Positions 25,123 through 33,428 of a DNA stretch of 36,347 bases are shown here, one piece after another. Both the position numbers and the translations under genes were made by a program. This DNA comes from an uncultured Opitutia bacterium. Its GTDB lineage: Bacteria > Verrucomicrobiota > Verrucomicrobiia > Opitutales > UBA953. The number at the start of each line of letters is the position of its first letter. Position 1 is the stretch's first letter. The stretch lies in NCBI GenBank assembly GCA_903850885.1, contig CAINMU010000100.1:1-36347 (forward strand), read 5' to 3'. The notes under the pieces were generated by a model. It saw only the letters and a program-made list of their open reading frames with translations, made no database searches and had not been told where the DNA came from.

Positions 25123-25710
25123 ATGCGTCCCATCATCACCGTCACTGCCGTCGTGCTTCTGCACCTCTGCGTCATCGCCGTACTCGTCGGAGTTAACGGC
25201 TGCCGAAGTACGAGCGGCTTCGAACAGGAGGGCGATCCGGCCGCGTTCACCGGCGGCGCTCGCTCAGCGAGTTCATCCGCTGTCTTGGTAGCGGTGCCGA
25301 CCACGGCTAAGATGGTAGTCCCCGCACCGACGAAAGTGACCCCCATTGCGGCTTCGGGCCCCGGCGGCGTTCACGTGGTAGTTAAAGGTGAATCTTTGTC
25401 TCTCGTTGCTTCACGGGAAAAAACCAGCATCGCTGCGCTTTGCGCCGCTAATGGGCTCGATCTTAATGCGATTTTGCACCCCGGGCAGAAACTTAAGATT
25501 CCCGCCGCCGGTTCGGCGCCAGCGCCCAAGACGACCAAATCTTCTTCGGGCAAGACGACCACCAAGGTCGCTCCGATCGGGGCTTCATCGGCTCCGGCTG
25601 CTCCAGCGGCACCACTGTTTACGCCCTTGAACATTATTTCACTCAGCAATCCAGCTCCGGCTGAACCCAAGGCCGCCGATGCTGCGGCCGCCCCGGCTGC
25701 GACCAAGTAA
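25123..25710 (+). CDS. LysM-domain lipoprotein inside the dcw cluster
   Basis: The protein (195 residues) has a lipoprotein-like signal (TVTAVVLLHLCVIAVLVGVN then GC). One LysM domain spans about residues 83-127 (VVVKGESLSLVASREKTSIA, then LCAANGLDLNAILHPGQKLK). Ser/Ala/Pro/Lys-rich linkers flank it and make up the C-terminus. LysM binds glycan chains of peptidoglycan, so it likely anchors to the wall, plausibly at the septum given its place between murD and ftsW. Its 39-bp upstream gap and 18-bp downstream gap break the chain of overlapping genes. Its exact role is unknown. Confidence 0.85.
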   Translation: MRPIITVTAVVLLHLCVIAVLVGVNGCRSTSGFEQEGDPAAFTGGARSASSSAVLVAVPTTAKMVVPAPTKVTPIAASGPGGVHVVVKGESLSLVASREKTSIAALCAANGLDLNAILHPGQKLKIPAAGSAPAPKTTKSSSGKTTTKVAPIGASSAPAAPAAPLFTPLNIISLSNPAPAEPKAADAAAAPAATK

Positions 25711-25728
25711 TCCCGTCACACTTCCGCT

Positions 25729-26943
25729 ATGGTGATAAAGGTTAAGCAAGACGGTCCCGGGGCCCTGGGTGGGTATTCCCTGGGGATCGCCTTGCTGGCC
25801 TTATCCCTGGCGGTGTTTGGATTGGTGGTTCAGTACAGCGCCGGCATTTCGCTTTCTTCGAGTAATCGGACGGCAGCCTTTGATCGGCAATTATTCTATG
25901 TGCCGTTCGCGATCTTTGCCGGCTGGTTGGCTTACCGGCTAAACCTCGAGCGCGTCCGCGAGTATCGCTGGCATATATTCTGGGTCGCCTTGGCTGCGAT
26001 GCTGGCCGCCCGCGTTCCGGGCATTGGAGTATCCGTCAACGGTTCTTGGCGCTGGATTGATCTGGGCATCATTCGGTTGCAGGCTTCGGATCTCGGAAAA
26101 ATCGCCTTAGTTGTACTACTCGCCGATTTTCTGGCAACCATGCAGCGACATACGCTGAAGGTGAAGTCACGGATGATTAAGTTGAGCGATCGGCCCCCTT
26201 ATTTTTTTACGCCGGCAGGCTGGTTAGATTTAAGAGAAGGTTTCATCAAGCCGACGGTGGTGATTATCGTAATCTGTGTCGGCATCGGCCTTGGCCCAGA
26301 CCTCGGCACCATTATTCTTTGCTGTGCGGTGGGCGGAACGATGATGTATATTTCAGGAGCCCGGTGGCGGTACATGCTCCCAACTTTTATTTTGGGGGCG
26401 ATTGCTTTCACGGCAGTCGTCTTGCATTGGGAGAATCGGCTACGGCGTTTTCTTTCCTTTATCGACCCGTGGGGTCGTCGCGGTGACGAAGCTTATCAGC
26501 TCTTCGAAGGGATGGTCGCTTTCGGAGTAGGAGGGATCACCGGTAAGGGTGCCGCGTTTGGGCTTCAAGGCCGCGCCTATCTGCCCGAGGCGCATACGGA
26601 TTTCGTTTTTTCGGTCATCGGGGAAGAGTATGGCCTGATCGCGACGAGCCTCGTCGCCGCAGCGTATCTCTCGATCTTCATCTTGGCTTATCGCGCCATG
26701 CGTCATTGTCCGGATCTCTTCCGGTTTAACGTCTGCTTAGGCGCCACGCTCTTTCTCGTCCTGCAGGCCTTGGTCAATATGGGTGTAGTCACTGGCTTGC
26801 TTCCGACCAAGGGTATCTCGCTGCCGTTCATCAGCTACGGGGGTACGAACTTGGTGATCATGGCCTGCATGGTGGGGCTCGTGCTGAACTGTATCCGCGA
26901 CTCGGCCGTGCCGGCCTTCGTGCCGAAGGAGGCGCGCGTATGA
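25729..26943 (+). CDS. ftsW: SEDS peptidoglycan polymerase FtsW
   Basis: FtsW polymerises lipid II at the septum with FtsI. This is a multi-span SEDS protein (404 residues). Hallmarks are VNGSWRWIDLGIIRLQASDL, GPDLGTIILC, and LPEAHTDFVFSVIGEEYGLI, which contains the catalytic Asp, then GLLPTKGISLPFISYGGTNL near the C-terminus. It could be RodA by sequence alone, but the dcw location and nearby ftsI favour FtsW. It overlaps murG by ATGA. Confidence 0.94.
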   Translation: MVIKVKQDGPGALGGYSLGIALLALSLAVFGLVVQYSAGISLSSSNRTAAFDRQLFYVPFAIFAGWLAYRLNLERVREYRWHIFWVALAAMLAARVPGIGVSVNGSWRWIDLGIIRLQASDLGKIALVVLLADFLATMQRHTLKVKSRMIKLSDRPPYFFTPAGWLDLREGFIKPTVVIIVICVGIGLGPDLGTIILCCAVGGTMMYISGARWRYMLPTFILGAIAFTAVVLHWENRLRRFLSFIDPWGRRGDEAYQLFEGMVAFGVGGITGKGAAFGLQGRAYLPEAHTDFVFSVIGEEYGLIATSLVAAAYLSIFILAYRAMRHCPDLFRFNVCLGATLFLVLQALVNMGVVTGLLPTKGISLPFISYGGTNLVIMACMVGLVLNCIRDSAVPAFVPKEARV

Positions 26944-28028
26944 GCCGGATGTTGCTGGCCTGTGGTGGCACCGGGGGACATTTGGCTCCGGGTATCGCCT
27001 TGGCTCAGCGACTCTCCGATGAAGGGCACGAGTGCTTGTTGATGGTGAGTAGCAAGGTCGTGGACGCCAAGATGACGGCCGCTTATTCACGCCTGCGCTT
27101 CGTGGCCGGACGGGGCCGAGGGTTTGGTCCGGGCTTGATCAATAAAATCAGATTTTTCCCCGCGCTCGTGGTTTCGGTTTGGTCGGCCTGGCGTTTATTA
27201 CGAAAATTTAAGCCCCAAGCGCTGGTATGCTTTGGGGGTTTCATGAGCGTGGCCCCCGCTCTGGCCTGTCTACTTTCGGGCGTCCCGGTATTGGTCCACG
27301 AAGCTAATCGCCGGCCGGGCAAGGCGGTACGGTTAATCGCTCGCTTCGCCGCCGCCATTCATCTGCCACAAGGCGTCCGCCTCGAAGGCATCGCTGCGTC
27401 TCGTCAGCATGATTCGGGCTATCCGGTACGGGCCGAGATTCGCCCCTTGGCTCGAGAGGTCGCTCGCCGCTCCTTAGGCATGCCCGCACTCGGGCGGATG
27501 CTTCTGGTCGTCGGGGGGAGTCAAGGCGCCACGGTCTTGAACCGTTGGGTGGAAACCCAGCAGGAAGAATTTTCCCAGCATGATATCCATGTGCTTTGTC
27601 TGACCGGACCAGGTGGCCGCGAAGGAGAAATTCGTTCCGGAAACTCTTTAATCAAATACCTGCCATTTTGCGATCAGATGGCTGCGGCGTATTCGGCAAC
27701 CGATCTCGCCGTCACACGCGCCGGGGCGGGTACCTTGGCGGAATTGGCGACCTGCCGGACGCCGGCGATTCTGGTGCCCTATCCCCAAGCCACGGACGAT
27801 CATCAGACGGCCAATGCCCGTCAAGCCGCCGAGGCGGGGAGTGCGTTCCTTCTCCCCGAGTTGGAAATCTCGCGCTTAAGCGAAGCGGTATTCAGTCGTA
27901 TCAATGATAAAACGATTTTGGCCAGCATGCGGGATGCGCTGGCTTTGGCGGATGCTTCGAATCGATGGGAAGAGCTCGCGCAGGAAACTATCCAACTGGC
28001 ACTCGCGCAGGAGCGCGCTACCCGATGA
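26940..28028 (+). CDS. murG: Lipid II synthase (UDP-GlcNAc transferase MurG)
   Basis: MurG adds GlcNAc to lipid I on the cytoplasmic face, giving lipid II. The GT28 glycine loops are CGGTGGHLAPGIALA at the N-terminus and VVGGSQGATVLN near residue 182. The acceptor/donor blocks read VHEANRRPGKA (usually HExNxxPG), TRAGAGTLAEL near 257 and VPYPQATDDHQTANA near 277. The length is 362 residues. A strong Shine-Dalgarno AAGGAGG (26926-26932) lies seven nt before the ATG. It overlaps murC-murB by ATGA. Confidence 0.96.
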   Translation: MSRMLLACGGTGGHLAPGIALAQRLSDEGHECLLMVSSKVVDAKMTAAYSRLRFVAGRGRGFGPGLINKIRFFPALVVSVWSAWRLLRKFKPQALVCFGGFMSVAPALACLLSGVPVLVHEANRRPGKAVRLIARFAAAIHLPQGVRLEGIAASRQHDSGYPVRAEIRPLAREVARRSLGMPALGRMLLVVGGSQGATVLNRWVETQQEEFSQHDIHVLCLTGPGGREGEIRSGNSLIKYLPFCDQMAAAYSATDLAVTRAGAGTLAELATCRTPAILVPYPQATDDHQTANARQAAEAGSAFLLPELEISRLSEAVFSRINDKTILASMRDALALADASNRWEELAQETIQLALAQERATR

Positions 28029-30307
28029 AGCCCACCGCTTCGGCCTGGTTGTTGGGCGCTTGCGGCATGGGGGTGGGCCCTTTGGCGATTTATTTGAAGG
28101 GAGAAGGTTGGGATGTTTCCGGTTGGGATGACGCGACCGGGAGTCCCATGGAATTACAGTTAGCGAATGCGGAGATACCTTTATTACGTGACCCTTGGGC
28201 CGCCGGCCGGCATCCGGAAGTGGTCGGTCGTTCGAGCGCAGTCAAAGCTGGCCATGAGGCCTTGGTCTTGGCGGAAAATAAGGAGGTGCGGATCTTGCGG
28301 CGCGGGGAATTACTGGCGGAGAGGGTCGCCGGACGGCGCTTTGTCGCTGTCTGTGGCAGCCACGGAAAAACGACCACCTGCGGGATGATCGTCGCGGCAC
28401 TCTCGACGGCCGGAGCTGACTTTGGTTACATCTTAGGCGGGCTTTTCCGCGATCCCTCTTTTCCGCCCGCCCGGACGGCCGTTTCGTCGCCCTGGGTGGT
28501 GGCCGAGGTCGACGAAAGTGATGGTACCATCGGAGCCTTTTCACCTGATATCACCGTCGCTGTGAACTTAGATTGGGATCATCCGGATTATTATCAAGAT
28601 GAAGCGGCCTTGGAGGCCGTCTTCCGGGCATTATTCGAACGGACTCGTTCGGCAGTGATCATTCCCGTTGGTAATGAGCGACTCGAACGTCTGACTGCCG
28701 GTTTGAAAGTCCCGGTTTGGCGCGTAGGGCAGGGAGGCGACTACCAGGCGCGCCCCATCGCTGGTGATCATGCGACATCGGTCTTGGAAGTCGGTGGACT
28801 TTTTGCACCGCAACAAGTGACGTTGCCGGTCGCGGGGACTTTTAATCGTTCCAATGCGGCGATGGCCTTGGCGGTGACGCATTTTATCACCGGATCTTTA
28901 TTACCCGAGCCCATGACGCGCTGGCGCGGAATCCGCCGCCGCCAAGATATCCTTTTTGAACGTACCGGGCTCCGCGTTTTGGCTGATTACGCGCATCACC
29001 CGACGGAAATTTCAGCACTTTTACAGTGGATTAAAGAAACCCATGTGGGCCGTTTGATCGTGGTTTTCCAGCCACATCGGCATACGCGGACGCGGCAGTA
29101 TGCCGCAGAATTCAGACAAGCCCTATCCCTGGCTGACCACGCTCTCGTCCTTCCCGTTTATGCCGCAGGTGAAACTGCCATGGAGGGAGGGCGTTCCGAG
29201 TCGGTCGTCGCCGGTACGGCACATCAATTGGTCGAAGATCGGCGTCAGTTACCTGCGTTGTTGAACGCGTTAAGTTCCAGCGCTGATACCGTCGTGGCCT
29301 TCGTGGGCGCGGGTGATATCGAACGCGACGCCGAAGTTTACGCCAAAGTATTGCGACGCTCAGGCGCGACGGTGCTCTCCCTTGATTTACCTGACAGGGT
29401 TGCCGGCCGACTTTCGACCGGGTGCGTCTTGCGGGCCAACGAAGCTCTCGCTCGTCGGACCACTTTGGGCGTGGGCGGATCAGCCCGCTGGTATGCCGAA
29501 CCCGCGACCGTCGATGATGTCGTTACGTTACTGCAAGCGGCCGCAGAACTCGACTTACGTTATTTTGTCTTAGGTCGTGGTTCCAACCTGTGGGTACCGG
29601 ATGAAGGTTATGATGGGCTCATCTTGCATCTGACATCGGAGCATTGGGGGAACATGACTTCGCTGGGTGAAAATCGCATCCGGGTCGACGGCGGCGTCCG
29701 ACTCAAGGAACTTTGCGGTTTCGCAGCTAAAGAAGGTTTAGCCGGCTTTGAATTTCTGGAAGGCATTCCGGGGACGCTCGGCGGCTCCTTGCGGATGAAC
29801 GCCGGGGCGATGGGTGGGTGGATTTTTGATGTCGTCGAATCGATCGAATGGCTCGCTCCGCATGGTCAGGTCCGGGCCGCCCGCCGCGATTGTTTTGATG
29901 CGCTCTATCGGGATTGCCCTCAATTGCACGGCGCCGTGGTGCTCTCGGCGGTACTCCATGCTTCGGGCAAGGATGACGGCACGCTCATCCGCCAGCGCAT
30001 GGAGACGATGTCCGTCAAGCGTCGCGCCTCGCAGCCGCGCGAAGCGAGCGCCGGCTGTGTTTTCCGCAACCCGGGGGCAGCTAAGGCCGGCCGGCTGATT
30101 GAAGTCAGCGGATTGAAGGGTCACCAAGTAGGGGCCGTGACGGTTTCGCCCGTGCACGGAAACTTCCTCGTCAACTTGGGGGACGCAAAGGCCGCTGATT
30201 TCATCTCGGTAATGCGCGAGGTGCGAGCATCGGTAAAACTTAGCCAGGGGGTCGAACTTCAACCTGAAATCATCGCGCTTGGGCGCGAGTGGAAGGATCT
30301 CTTATGA
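28025..30307 (+). CDS. murC/murB: MurC-MurB fusion protein
   Basis: One frame of 760 residues encodes two enzymes of UDP-MurNAc metabolism. Residues 1-450 are MurC, the L-alanine ligase: GSHGKTTT P-loop (111-118), EVDESDG (161-167), DYAHHPTEI (321-329) and VVFQPHRHTRT. Residues 470-760 are MurB, the FAD reductase that makes UDP-MurNAc: RRTTLGVGGSARWYAEP, VLGRGSNL, LEGIPGTLGGSLRMNAGAMG and SAGCVFRNP (675-683). Cys678 occupies the usual catalytic Ser position. No frameshift or internal stop is visible. The fusion couples UDP-MurNAc formation to first amino-acid addition; the order in the protein is C then B. ATGA overlaps flank it. Confidence 0.95.
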   Translation: MKPTASAWLLGACGMGVGPLAIYLKGEGWDVSGWDDATGSPMELQLANAEIPLLRDPWAAGRHPEVVGRSSAVKAGHEALVLAENKEVRILRRGELLAERVAGRRFVAVCGSHGKTTTCGMIVAALSTAGADFGYILGGLFRDPSFPPARTAVSSPWVVAEVDESDGTIGAFSPDITVAVNLDWDHPDYYQDEAALEAVFRALFERTRSAVIIPVGNERLERLTAGLKVPVWRVGQGGDYQARPIAGDHATSVLEVGGLFAPQQVTLPVAGTFNRSNAAMALAVTHFITGSLLPEPMTRWRGIRRRQDILFERTGLRVLADYAHHPTEISALLQWIKETHVGRLIVVFQPHRHTRTRQYAAEFRQALSLADHALVLPVYAAGETAMEGGRSESVVAGTAHQLVEDRRQLPALLNALSSSADTVVAFVGAGDIERDAEVYAKVLRRSGATVLSLDLPDRVAGRLSTGCVLRANEALARRTTLGVGGSARWYAEPATVDDVVTLLQAAAELDLRYFVLGRGSNLWVPDEGYDGLILHLTSEHWGNMTSLGENRIRVDGGVRLKELCGFAAKEGLAGFEFLEGIPGTLGGSLRMNAGAMGGWIFDVVESIEWLAPHGQVRAARRDCFDALYRDCPQLHGAVVLSAVLHASGKDDGTLIRQRMETMSVKRRASQPREASAGCVFRNPGAAKAGRLIEVSGLKGHQVGAVTVSPVHGNFLVNLGDAKAADFISVMREVRASVKLSQGVELQPEIIALGREWKDLL

Positions 30308-31227
30308 ACTCTGCTTTAGAAATTATCATCCTTTGTGGGGCGATCTCGCCCGAACGTGAAGTCTCGCTTCGTTCGGGTCGGGCCGTGGCTTCGGTGATGG
30401 CCGGCGCCCGCTTAGTCGAATTGGCCTCCAATGAACTGCCTGAATGGGTAGACGGCAGTCGCCACGTGGTTTTCCCGGTGATTCACGGAGACTATGGTGA
30501 AGACGGACAGATTCAGGCGGAATTAGAGGCGCGCGGCGTTTCGTTCGCTGGGTGCGATGCCGCCGCCAGTCGTATTTGTATCGATAAAGTCGCCACCAAG
30601 CAGCTGATGAGAAGGGCAGGGGTTCCGGCGATTCCAGAGCTCGTGTTCGCCGGCAAGGCCAAGCCTTCGGCCGATATGATTATGGCCGAGTTAGGGCAGC
30701 AAATCGTCCTTAAGCCCGCCGACAAGGGTAGTAGCGTGGGGCTTTACGTCACTCAGGGGTTGGGTGAACTTACCGCGGCGTTGGCTGGCATTCCTGCCGA
30801 AGGCCAATGGATGGCCGAACGACGGCTCAGCGGCCGCGAGATGTCCATTGGCTTACTGGATGGCCAGGCCATGGGGCTCGTCGAAATCGTACCCCTACAA
30901 GGCGTTTATGACTATAAGACCAAATATACCAAAGGCTCGTCAGATTACCGTTATCCCGCCCCGGTGACCCCCGCGCAGGCCGCGGGTATCGCGCAGGCGG
31001 CGGAAACCCTCTATGCAGCCTGCGGATGTCGTGACTTTGCCCGGGCTGATGTCTTTCTTGAGCCCGACGGAAACTTCTATTTTCTCGAAATCAATACGAT
31101 GCCTGGCATGACCGAAACCAGTTTGATGCCGAAGAGCGCTTCTTGTCTCGGGCTTGATTTCACCTCCCTGGCCCGGCGAATGATTGCTCCCGCTTTGGCG
31201 CGCGCGCGCGCGCCTCAAACCCGATAA
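30304..31227 (+). CDS. ddl: D-alanine-D-alanine ligase
   Basis: Ddl joins two D-alanines for use by MurF. The ATP-grasp enzyme shows FPVIHGDYGEDG near residue 60, KPADKGSSVGL near 140, YDYKTKYTKGSSDYRYPAP near 204 and FLEINTMPGMTETSLMPK near 262. At 307 residues it has the usual length. ATG 30304 overlaps the murC-murB stop and has a good GGAAGGA ribosome binding site (30291-30297). The C-terminus is encoded by an alternating CG tract. Confidence 0.96.
   Translation: MNSALEIIILCGAISPEREVSLRSGRAVASVMAGARLVELASNELPEWVDGSRHVVFPVIHGDYGEDGQIQAELEARGVSFAGCDAAASRICIDKVATKQLMRRAGVPAIPELVFAGKAKPSADMIMAELGQQIVLKPADKGSSVGLYVTQGLGELTAALAGIPAEGQWMAERRLSGREMSIGLLDGQAMGLVEIVPLQGVYDYKTKYTKGSSDYRYPAPVTPAQAAGIAQAAETLYAACGCRDFARADVFLEPDGNFYFLEINTMPGMTETSLMPKSASCLGLDFTSLARRMIAPALARARAPQTR
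31197..31214. repeat. Alternating CG palindrome at the ddl 3' end
   Basis: An 18-bp perfect palindrome consisting of alternating C and G between GG and CC ends lies in the last codons of ddl (encoding Ala-Arg repeats), 16 bp before ftsQ. Such tracts favour Z-DNA and replication slippage. Confidence 0.85.
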
Positions 31228-31230
31228 CGC

Positions 31231-32196
31231 ATGGGCTTCTTCGATCGATTCTTAGGTAAACGTCGGGACGCTTTCATGGGCCCCGCCGATCGGGACTGGC
31301 GTTCCCTTGTACCGCAAGAAGTTAATCGAGTACCCGAGGATGATATCGGCCGCAAGCGTGCCGTCCGGAGTCGGCTGCCGTTAGTCCTTAGCATTTTATT
31401 TTTTGTGGCCTTGGGCGTCGTCATCTATCTCTCGGTCGATGAATCCGTGCCGGTCGCCGCCGGACGGAGTTTCCGTTATAAGACCGACGGTTTTTTGCCC
31501 GCAGCCTTTGTGCAGAAAGTGATTTCGGCTGGGGTTGAAGGGCCTGCCAAGAATGTCCGGGCGATCAAGGCGGACTTAGAAACCGATAATCAGGTCCTGG
31601 CGGCCGATGTGCGCCGGCGAGCCGATGGTACTTTGGAAATCGTCCTCCGCGAACGTGTCGCGGTTGCCAAAATCGCCTCCGCGCCACCGACTGGGCCGAT
31701 GGTGGTGCGTCTGGTTAGCCCCGACGGACAGACCTTCGCGGGCACGGGTTATTCTGAGCAGACCATCCGGAGCTTACCAGAAATCCAAGATTTCCGTTCG
31801 ACTGGCTCGGGCGATCAATTGGCGATTGAAGGTATCGAAGTGGTCGGCCCCTTCCTGCTGGCGGCCCGGACGAGTTACGAGCGATTCTATCTACAATGGG
31901 CCTCGGTTTCTTTGCGCGATTGTTTCGGTGCCCAAGAAGACGCTCCAGGATCGAATCTTAACGTGACGGTGCGGACAGCGGCGCAACCGACGGATCGTCC
32001 GCCATTGGTCGGCATCATTTTCTCCACCGCTAACTGGCGTAAGGAATTGGCGCTGTTACCGCGGATCAAGATCGAAGAGTATCTGCGGATGCCGAACGCG
32101 ACGGCCCAGGCTTACGTCCTGAAACTTTCCATTCAAAACCGTACCATCTCTCCGCCCGTCCCTGAACCCCGCCTCGTGCCCGCACCCCTCCGATGA
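31231..32196 (+). CDS. ftsQ: FtsQ-like cell division protein
   Basis: The protein (321 residues) has a charged cytoplasmic N-terminus of about 50 residues, a single span (LPLVLSILFFVALGVVIYLS) and a large periplasmic part with the alpha/beta pattern of a POTRA-like unit (ADVRRRADGTLEIVLRERVA, giving the LxIxVxERxPVA-like edge). FtsQ links early and late divisome proteins. The name rests on topology and on position between ddl and ftsA, since FtsQ sequence is weakly conserved. A Pro-rich tail ends the protein. It starts three nt after ddl and overlaps ftsA by ATGA. Confidence 0.8.
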   Translation: MGFFDRFLGKRRDAFMGPADRDWRSLVPQEVNRVPEDDIGRKRAVRSRLPLVLSILFFVALGVVIYLSVDESVPVAAGRSFRYKTDGFLPAAFVQKVISAGVEGPAKNVRAIKADLETDNQVLAADVRRRADGTLEIVLRERVAVAKIASAPPTGPMVVRLVSPDGQTFAGTGYSEQTIRSLPEIQDFRSTGSGDQLAIEGIEVVGPFLLAARTSYERFYLQWASVSLRDCFGAQEDAPGSNLNVTVRTAAQPTDRPPLVGIIFSTANWRKELALLPRIKIEEYLRMPNATAQAYVLKLSIQNRTISPPVPEPRLVPAPLR

Positions 32197-33425
32197 CCCC
32201 CAAGCTTCTTCCTTCTCTTATCGCGGTCATTGATATCGGTACGCACAAGACCGTCAGCCTCGTCGGCCAGATGATTAATGGTAAGGCACGGATGTTGGGC
32301 TTCAGCGAACGTCGCACCGATGGCGTGGTGAAAGGTACCGTGATCGATCTCGAGCGGCTCCACCGTTGCGTGCATGAAGTCGTCAATGACGTCGAACGTA
32401 GTTCCGGTCGCTCGATTGAGCACGTCTACCTTTCGCTTTCCGGACCAGCGGCGGAAGGAGAACGGATCAAGGGCATTCACGCGATTCCGGCGCACGACGG
32501 CAAAGTCACCGCCAAGGATGTCACGGACGCCATCGCGTCGGCGAAGCGTCTGGAGCCGCCGGCAGGGCGCGCCACGTTGCTCTACATGCGCCAGCCGACG
32601 ACGATTGACGGCCGCGCGGTGGCCAATCCGGTGGGTATGGCCGGCAAGCGTTTGGAAGTCCATTTCTGGCGCGTGACGATGGAAGAGGGTAACATGCGGA
32701 TGCGCGTCGGCATGGTGAACGGCATGAGCATCAAAGTCCAAGATTTCATCTTGGCTTCGCATGCGGCGGCCTGCGCGACGGCGAGCGATTCTGACAAGCA
32801 AGGCGTGCTGGTTGTCGACATGGGCGCCGGCACGACTGATTGGATTCTCTATTACAAGGAGCACATCCTTTGTGCGGGCTCGATTCCGGTCGGCGGCGAG
32901 CATATGACCAATGACCTGAGCGTAGCTTTGCGGATCAGTCGCGAGACGGCCGAAGACCTGAAGCTTCGTTTCGGTTCGGCCATGCATCGCGAGGCGGACG
33001 CCAACCAGACCATCTGGAAAGACGGCGACCGTGGGCTCGGCGATCAGCAATTCAACCGCGGGACGATCACGCAGGTGCTTTCCTTGCGTTATCAGGAGAC
33101 GTTCGAATATGTTAAGAAAGATATCATACAGCACCTCGAACAACTTTTCCCGGGACACGCGGTGAAGTTGGACCAATACTTCCTGCCGGCGGGTATCATC
33201 CTGACGGGAGGCTCGGCGAATTTGGCCGACGCCGCCGAGGCCGTCCATGCCATCATGCAATTACCGACGCGGATCGGCGTCCCGACTTTCGAAAATGATT
33301 CGTTGCGTAAGCCGGAGTATGCGGGAGTAGTCGGCCTGATGACCGCCGCGATCACGGATTCGCCGCCCCCGGTCCGTCGTCCGCGAGGCTTCCTGGCTTC
33401 GCTCAAAGACCTCTTTCGCTTCTAA
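32193..33425 (+). CDS. ftsA: Cell division protein FtsA
   Basis: FtsA is the actin-like membrane tether of FtsZ. The ATPase phosphate-1 motif is IAVIDIGTHKTVSLVG, the SHS2/1C domain contains VYLSLSGPAAEGERI, phosphate-2 reads LVVDMGAGTTDWIL near residue 209, and the adenosine motif is GIILTGGSANL. The C-terminal amphipathic helix RGFLASLKDLFRF is the membrane-targeting sequence. At 410 residues it is full length. It is separated from ftsZ by three nt. Confidence 0.95.
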   Translation: MTPKLLPSLIAVIDIGTHKTVSLVGQMINGKARMLGFSERRTDGVVKGTVIDLERLHRCVHEVVNDVERSSGRSIEHVYLSLSGPAAEGERIKGIHAIPAHDGKVTAKDVTDAIASAKRLEPPAGRATLLYMRQPTTIDGRAVANPVGMAGKRLEVHFWRVTMEEGNMRMRVGMVNGMSIKVQDFILASHAAACATASDSDKQGVLVVDMGAGTTDWILYYKEHILCAGSIPVGGEHMTNDLSVALRISRETAEDLKLRFGSAMHREADANQTIWKDGDRGLGDQQFNRGTITQVLSLRYQETFEYVKKDIIQHLEQLFPGHAVKLDQYFLPAGIILTGGSANLADAAEAVHAIMQLPTRIGVPTFENDSLRKPEYAGVVGLMTAAITDSPPPVRRPRGFLASLKDLFRF

Positions 33426-33428
33426 ACC

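Noticed and set aside
32133-33260. Long open frame (375 codons) on the minus strand opposite ftsA
   Set aside because: It lies wholly antisense to the clearly conserved ftsA, has no recognisable motif, and its His/Arg/Asp-rich composition is what the complement of a GC-rich gene gives.
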